Assembly (NCBI GenBank): GCA_023395695.1
Contig: JAEWYJ010000265.1
Coordinates: 1-7,016, forward strand
Origin: Bacillota bacterium
GTDB lineage: Bacteria > Bacillota > Clostridia > Oscillospirales > Ruminococcaceae
Direction of reading: 5' to 3'
DNA: 7,016 bases
Shown here: piece by piece, positions 4,878-7,016 of the stretch
How positions within the stretch are numbered: the first letter of the stretch is position 1
Layout of the letters: every line of letters begins with the position of its first letter
Made by a program: the position numbers and the translations under genes
Notes under the pieces: generated by a model
Seen by the model: only the letters and a program-made list of their open reading frames with translations
What the model was told of the DNA's origin: nothing
Database searches by the model: none

Positions 4878-5873
4878 TTATGACGACGGGGTGGCGGACG
4901 ACTGGTCGATCGCTGAAAACGGCGCGACAACAAAGCCCTTGTCGCGTATGGCATCAATAAGCTGCGGCAGAATATCGGCGTTGGTTTTGCTGACCGAGTG
5001 TAGCAGCATAATTTCGCCGGGGTGCAGGTATTTTGTAATCTTCTCCATCGCCGCGTCGGCTGTCGGCTGGTTTTTAACATCCCAGTCCTTGTAGGCAAAG
5101 CTCCAGAACAGGCTTTTGTAGCCCATCTGCTGCATTAAAGCGAGCGACTGCTCTGAGAATGCCCCTTCCGGAAAACGGAACAGGCGCATCTCGTAGCCAA
5201 AATGCTCCCGCACATAGTCCTGCATCCATTTGGCATCCTCAAACGACGCCTCAATGTCCAGTTCCTGGCAGTAGACCTTGTGGCTGTCGGAGTGGTTGCC
5301 CAAAATATGTCCTTCGTCAATCATACGCTGTACCAATTCCGGCTCGGTGCGGACATAGTGACCGGTTAAAAAGAAAATAGCCTGAACGCCCTTTTCCTTA
5401 AGCGCGTCCAGAATCGGTGTGGTATAACCGTTTTCATAGCCTTGGTCAAACGAAAGCGTCACGGTGTTTTCGCTTTCGGGCGCAATAAAATAAGCGTCAT
5501 AGTTCTTGTATTTTTCTTGAAGCGCAATGCAGTCGGTAGAGCGTCCAAGGCTGTCCTGATGCGTCCCCGGCCCCCAGAGTACCGGTTGATTGCTCAGAGT
5601 GCCGATTTGTAAAAAATCGGCACTCATCGCCAGTGCGGGCAGGTCGGAGGATGCGCCGGAGCTGCTTCCCGAGCTGGGGGAACTCGACGACCCCGGCAGG
5701 GATGAGCTGTCGCCCGGCGGGGGCGTGGACGGCAATGGGTTGGGCACCATGCTAGAGCTGGGCGGAATGGACGAGCCGTTCAGGTCGCGTGAGCAGGCCG
5801 CACAGCCGCTGATGACCAATGTTGCCGCAAGCAACAAAGCTGCCACCGCAAGAAAAAACAGATTGCGTTTCAT
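4878..5873 (-). CDS. pdaA: PdaA-type peptidoglycan N-acetylmuramic acid deacetylase, lipoprotein form
   Basis: PdaA removes the acetyl group from muramic acid so that the lactam ring of spore cortex can form, needed later for cortex breakdown at germination. This 331-residue protein carries the family signature: YDAYFI (125-130), LSFDQGYENGYT (140-151, catalytic D143), ATP-independent CE4 core with IFFLTGHYV, GNHSDSH (192-198, H194 and H198), RFPEGAFSE (233-241), SLFWSFAYKDWD and LLHSVSKTNAD (290-300, H292). The second Asp of the usual FDDG is Gln, as PdaA of Bacillus has Asn there. Unlike B. subtilis PdaA it has a lipobox (ISGC, Cys24) and a ~55-residue Ser/Pro/Gly linker, suggesting membrane tethering by lipid. 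I chose the start at 5873 because GGAGGGG (5885-5879) lies just upstream; an in-frame ATG at 5897 has no such site. No clear sigma-G promoter was found. Confidence 0.9.
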   Translation of the reverse strand: MKRNLFFLAVAALLLAATLVISGCAACSRDLNGSSIPPSSSMVPNPLPSTPPPGDSSSLPGSSSSPSSGSSSGASSDLPALAMSADFLQIGTLSNQPVLWGPGTHQDSLGRSTDCIALQEKYKNYDAYFIAPESENTVTLSFDQGYENGYTTPILDALKEKGVQAIFFLTGHYVRTEPELVQRMIDEGHILGNHSDSHKVYCQELDIEASFEDAKWMQDYVREHFGYEMRLFRFPEGAFSEQSLALMQQMGYKSLFWSFAYKDWDVKNQPTADAAMEKITKYLHPGEIMLLHSVSKTNADILPQLIDAIRDKGFVVAPFSAIDQSSATPSS

Positions 5874-5878
5874 TTTAA

Positions 5879-5885
5879 CCCCTCC
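5879..5885 (-). promoter_or_regulatory. Ribosome binding site deciding the pdaA start
   Basis: GGAGGGG on the minus strand. The GGAGG core (5885-5881) is 7 bases from ATG 5873-5871. It lies downstream of the alternative ATG at 5897, which would place the site inside the coding region. Confidence 0.88.
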
Positions 5886-5899
5886 GTTTGGGAACATTT

Positions 5900-5915
5900 G
5901 CGGGGAAAACCCCGC
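5900..5915. promoter_or_regulatory. Perfect short hairpin in the pdaA leader
   Basis: GCGGGG (5900-5905) and CCCCGC (5910-5915) pair perfectly around a 4-base loop (TTTT on the minus strand). It sits 14 bases upstream of the pdaA ribosome binding site and lacks a following T-run in both directions, so it is not a terminator. It could stabilise the leader, tune translation or be a protein-binding palindrome. Confidence 0.5.
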
Positions 5916-5918
5916 TTA

Positions 5919-6022
5919 TAAAAAGTGTGTCCTGTAAAATTTGCAATATAAATAGAAGCTTCTGGAAATTAAAAACGTTGTCGGTTTTTGCGTGACATTT
6001 CGGGTTTAAAAAGTGTGCCTGT
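5919..6022. repeat. Pair of 16-17 nt direct repeats upstream of pdaA
   Basis: TAAAAAGTGTGTCCTGT (5919-5935) and TAAAAAGTGTGCCTGT (6007-6022) differ only by one extra T. They are 88 bases apart in the same orientation. On the minus strand they read ACAGG(A)CACACTTTTTA, pointing toward pdaA. They may be regulator sites or the trace of a small duplication. Confidence 0.6.
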
Positions 6023-6221
6023 CGCCGCTTTTTATGAATTTTTACGCTTGCCCGGTGTGTTAACCATCGGTTTTGTCAGGCAAAAGGCGTGTTTATTGAG
6101 GGGAAGGCACAGTAAGCGACGGCCCGGCCAAATTGAATAGCAACGGTCGGCCCTGTTCAGGAACGGCAACACAAGGCACAGGCCAAGCGAAAAACGGGCG
6201 CCTGTTACGGCTTGGCTATGA

Positions 6222-6944
6222 TTAATCCATCTCGCCCAGTGCAAACATCATGGCGGCAAGCGCCGCAATGGGGGCTGTCTCACAGCGCAAAATGCGTTTG
6301 CCAAGCGAGGCCGCGTGCACGCCGCAGGCTTCGGCCCGGGCAATCTCTTCCGGCGAAAAGCCGCCCTCGCTGCCGACCAGCAGCGCAATAGCGGCACCGC
6401 GAGCAGGCAGCTGTTGCCGCAGCGGCTTGCACAACCCTTCATATAGTACAAAACAATCGTCTAATTGTTGCGTTTCCTGCATAAGCTGCGAAAAGGAAAG
6501 CACGCCGCGCACCGCCGGTAAAATACCCCGTCCGCACTGCTTGGCGGCTTCAACAGCTATTTTTTGCAGACGCTGCACCTTTTTGGCGGCATCGTCCCCT
6601 TTGGGGCGTGAGATGCAGCGCGCGGACAAAAACAGTACAATTTCTGCCGCGCCAAGCTCTACGGCCTTTTGCACCACCAGCTCGGTTTTGTCCCCCTTGG
6701 GCATGGCCAGATAAAGACTGATCCTTGTCAGGGGTTCGGCCGCACTTGCAGCTGCTTCGCCAAGCCTCACCGAGACGGCGTCGGACGAAAGGCTCACAAT
6801 TCTGCCCTGTGCTTCCTGCCCTTTGCCGTCACATAGGGTAAGAGGATCCCCCGCTGTCATGCGCAGAGATTTTGCGATATGCCGGGCATCCTCCCCCGTA
6901 AGAACCGCCGTGTCTGTCAGTGCGTCGACAAAAAACCTTGGCAT
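6222..6944 (-). CDS. rsmE: 16S rRNA (uracil-1498-N3)-methyltransferase RsmE
   Basis: This 240-residue cytoplasmic enzyme uses S-adenosylmethionine to methylate N3 of U1498 in 16S rRNA. It has the usual family length and order: MPRFFV start, an N-terminal PUA-like RNA-binding part (about 1-70, with HIAKSLRM), then the SPOUT (trefoil-knot) domain with KGDKTELVVQKAVELGA (83-99), EAAKQCGR (132-139), VGSEGGFSPEE (190-200) and LGKRILRCETA (214-224), the last two forming the SAM-binding knot. The start at 6944 has AAAGGTGG (6960-6953) 8 bases upstream, which lies inside the end of the preceding gene. Only 3 bases separate it from the probable prmA stop, so the two form one operon. Nothing appears missing. 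Confidence 0.97.
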   Translation of the reverse strand: MPRFFVDALTDTAVLTGEDARHIAKSLRMTAGDPLTLCDGKGQEAQGRIVSLSSDAVSVRLGEAAASAAEPLTRISLYLAMPKGDKTELVVQKAVELGAAEIVLFLSARCISRPKGDDAAKKVQRLQKIAVEAAKQCGRGILPAVRGVLSFSQLMQETQQLDDCFVLYEGLCKPLRQQLPARGAAIALLVGSEGGFSPEEIARAEACGVHAASLGKRILRCETAPIAALAAMMFALGEMD

Positions 6945-6947
6945 GGC

Positions 6948-7016
6948 TTACACCACCTTTTGGCAGGCGATAGCGGCCCAGCCGTTTTGCAGCGCCTTGC
7001 GCACAGGAGCCAGACC
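6948..7016 (-). CDS. prmA: C-terminal end of probable ribosomal protein L11 methyltransferase PrmA
   Basis: The last 22 codons and TAA stop of a gene running in from beyond base 7016. The peptide ends RKALQNGWAAIACQKVV, which resembles the closing strand of PrmA (a G...W-x-A-I/L-V pattern). The position directly before rsmE is the usual place of prmA in Firmicutes (dnaJ-prmA-rsmE). The identification leans mostly on that gene order, because the visible piece is very short. The ribosome binding site of rsmE lies within its final codons. Confidence 0.6.
   Translation of the reverse strand, partial: GLAPVRKALQNGWAAIACQKVV

Larger units (their letters stand above)
5874..6221. other. Non-coding stretch between pdaA and rsmE
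   Basis: Upstream of pdaA it holds the ribosome binding site, a perfect hairpin (5900-5915) and two direct repeats (5919-5935, 6007-6022), in AT-rich surroundings (about 5916-6050). The rsmE-proximal part (about 6060-6220) is GC-rich. It has an imperfect hairpin, GCCAAGC (6182-6188) with GCTTGGC (6210-6216), just after the rsmE stop, but no T-run follows it on the minus strand, so it is not a clear intrinsic terminator. A minus-strand open frame (6032-6244) starts with TTG inside rsmE and has no ribosome binding site; I do not call it. Confidence 0.6.

Noticed and set aside
6182..6216. Hairpin after rsmE as an intrinsic terminator
   Set aside because: The stem GCCAAGC/GCTTGGC is real, but the minus strand continues with CTGTGCC rather than a T-run, so termination here is not supported.
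6032..6244. Minus-strand open frame of 70 codons after rsmE
   Set aside because: It needs a TTG start inside the end of rsmE, has no ribosome binding site and resembles no family; probably chance in a GC-rich intergenic region.
6250..6714. Plus-strand open frame (154 codons) opposite rsmE
   Set aside because: The RsmE motifs are unambiguous on the minus strand; this frame is Ser/Ala/Cys-rich antisense without a ribosome binding site.
1..7016. CRISPR array, tRNA or rRNA genes, phage genes
   Set aside because: No regularly spaced repeats, no cloverleaf-like segment, no rRNA-like conserved blocks and no phage-type proteins were seen.

Overview
The window looks like chromosome of an endospore-forming member of the Clostridia (Bacillota), possibly an Oscillospiraceae-type lineage. 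The reasons are strong GGAGG-type ribosome binding sites, a SpoIIQ-like M23 protein, a PdaA-type cortex deacetylase, sporulation-sigma-like promoter boxes, and the prmA-rsmE gene order usual in Firmicutes. Lineage is inferred from protein style only. Genes are GC-rich, while the first ~360 bases are AT-rich and start inside an insertion sequence.

Layout, left to right. (1) At 1-122 is the left end of an IS5-family element: the first 21 codons of its transposase on the minus strand plus the terminal repeat. (2) At 404-1171 (+) is a membrane-anchored M23/LytM protein resembling SpoIIQ, with candidate promoters upstream and a strong hairpin terminator downstream. (3) At 1172-1503 is a non-coding stretch holding that terminator, an unexplained foldable segment (1300-1370) and a very good sigma-E-like promoter (1440-1469). 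(4) This promoter leads into a two-gene unit. The first gene (1504-3420) encodes a catalase-fold protein with a ~290-residue Pro/Ala/Gln-rich N-terminal tail. Its catalase part has lost the catalytic His and Asn and the whole haem-tyrosine segment. The second gene (3428-4291) is a secreted PgaB/IcaB-like CE4 polysaccharide deacetylase. (5) At 4382-4798 (+) is a small helical protein with an acidic tail, behind its own extended -10 promoter. (6) A perfect 23-bp hairpin (4823-4872) ends this gene and the convergent pdaA. (7) At 4878-5873 (-) is PdaA in lipoprotein form. Its upstream region (5874-6221) carries a perfect small hairpin and two near-identical 16-17 nt direct repeats. (8) At 6222-6944 (-) is rsmE, preceded by the last 22 codons of a probable prmA (6948-7016).

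How the genes fit together: SpoIIQ-like protein (engulfment and forespore-mother cell channel), PdaA (cortex muramic-delta-lactam) and a sigma-E-like unit with a second deacetylase point to a spore-envelope neighbourhood. RsmE and PrmA are unrelated ribosome-modification housekeeping genes. The most unusual item is the catalase-derived protein. By its residues it cannot be a normal haem catalase, and its promoter suggests mother-cell expression, so a structural or scaffolding role in the spore is a reasonable but untested hypothesis.
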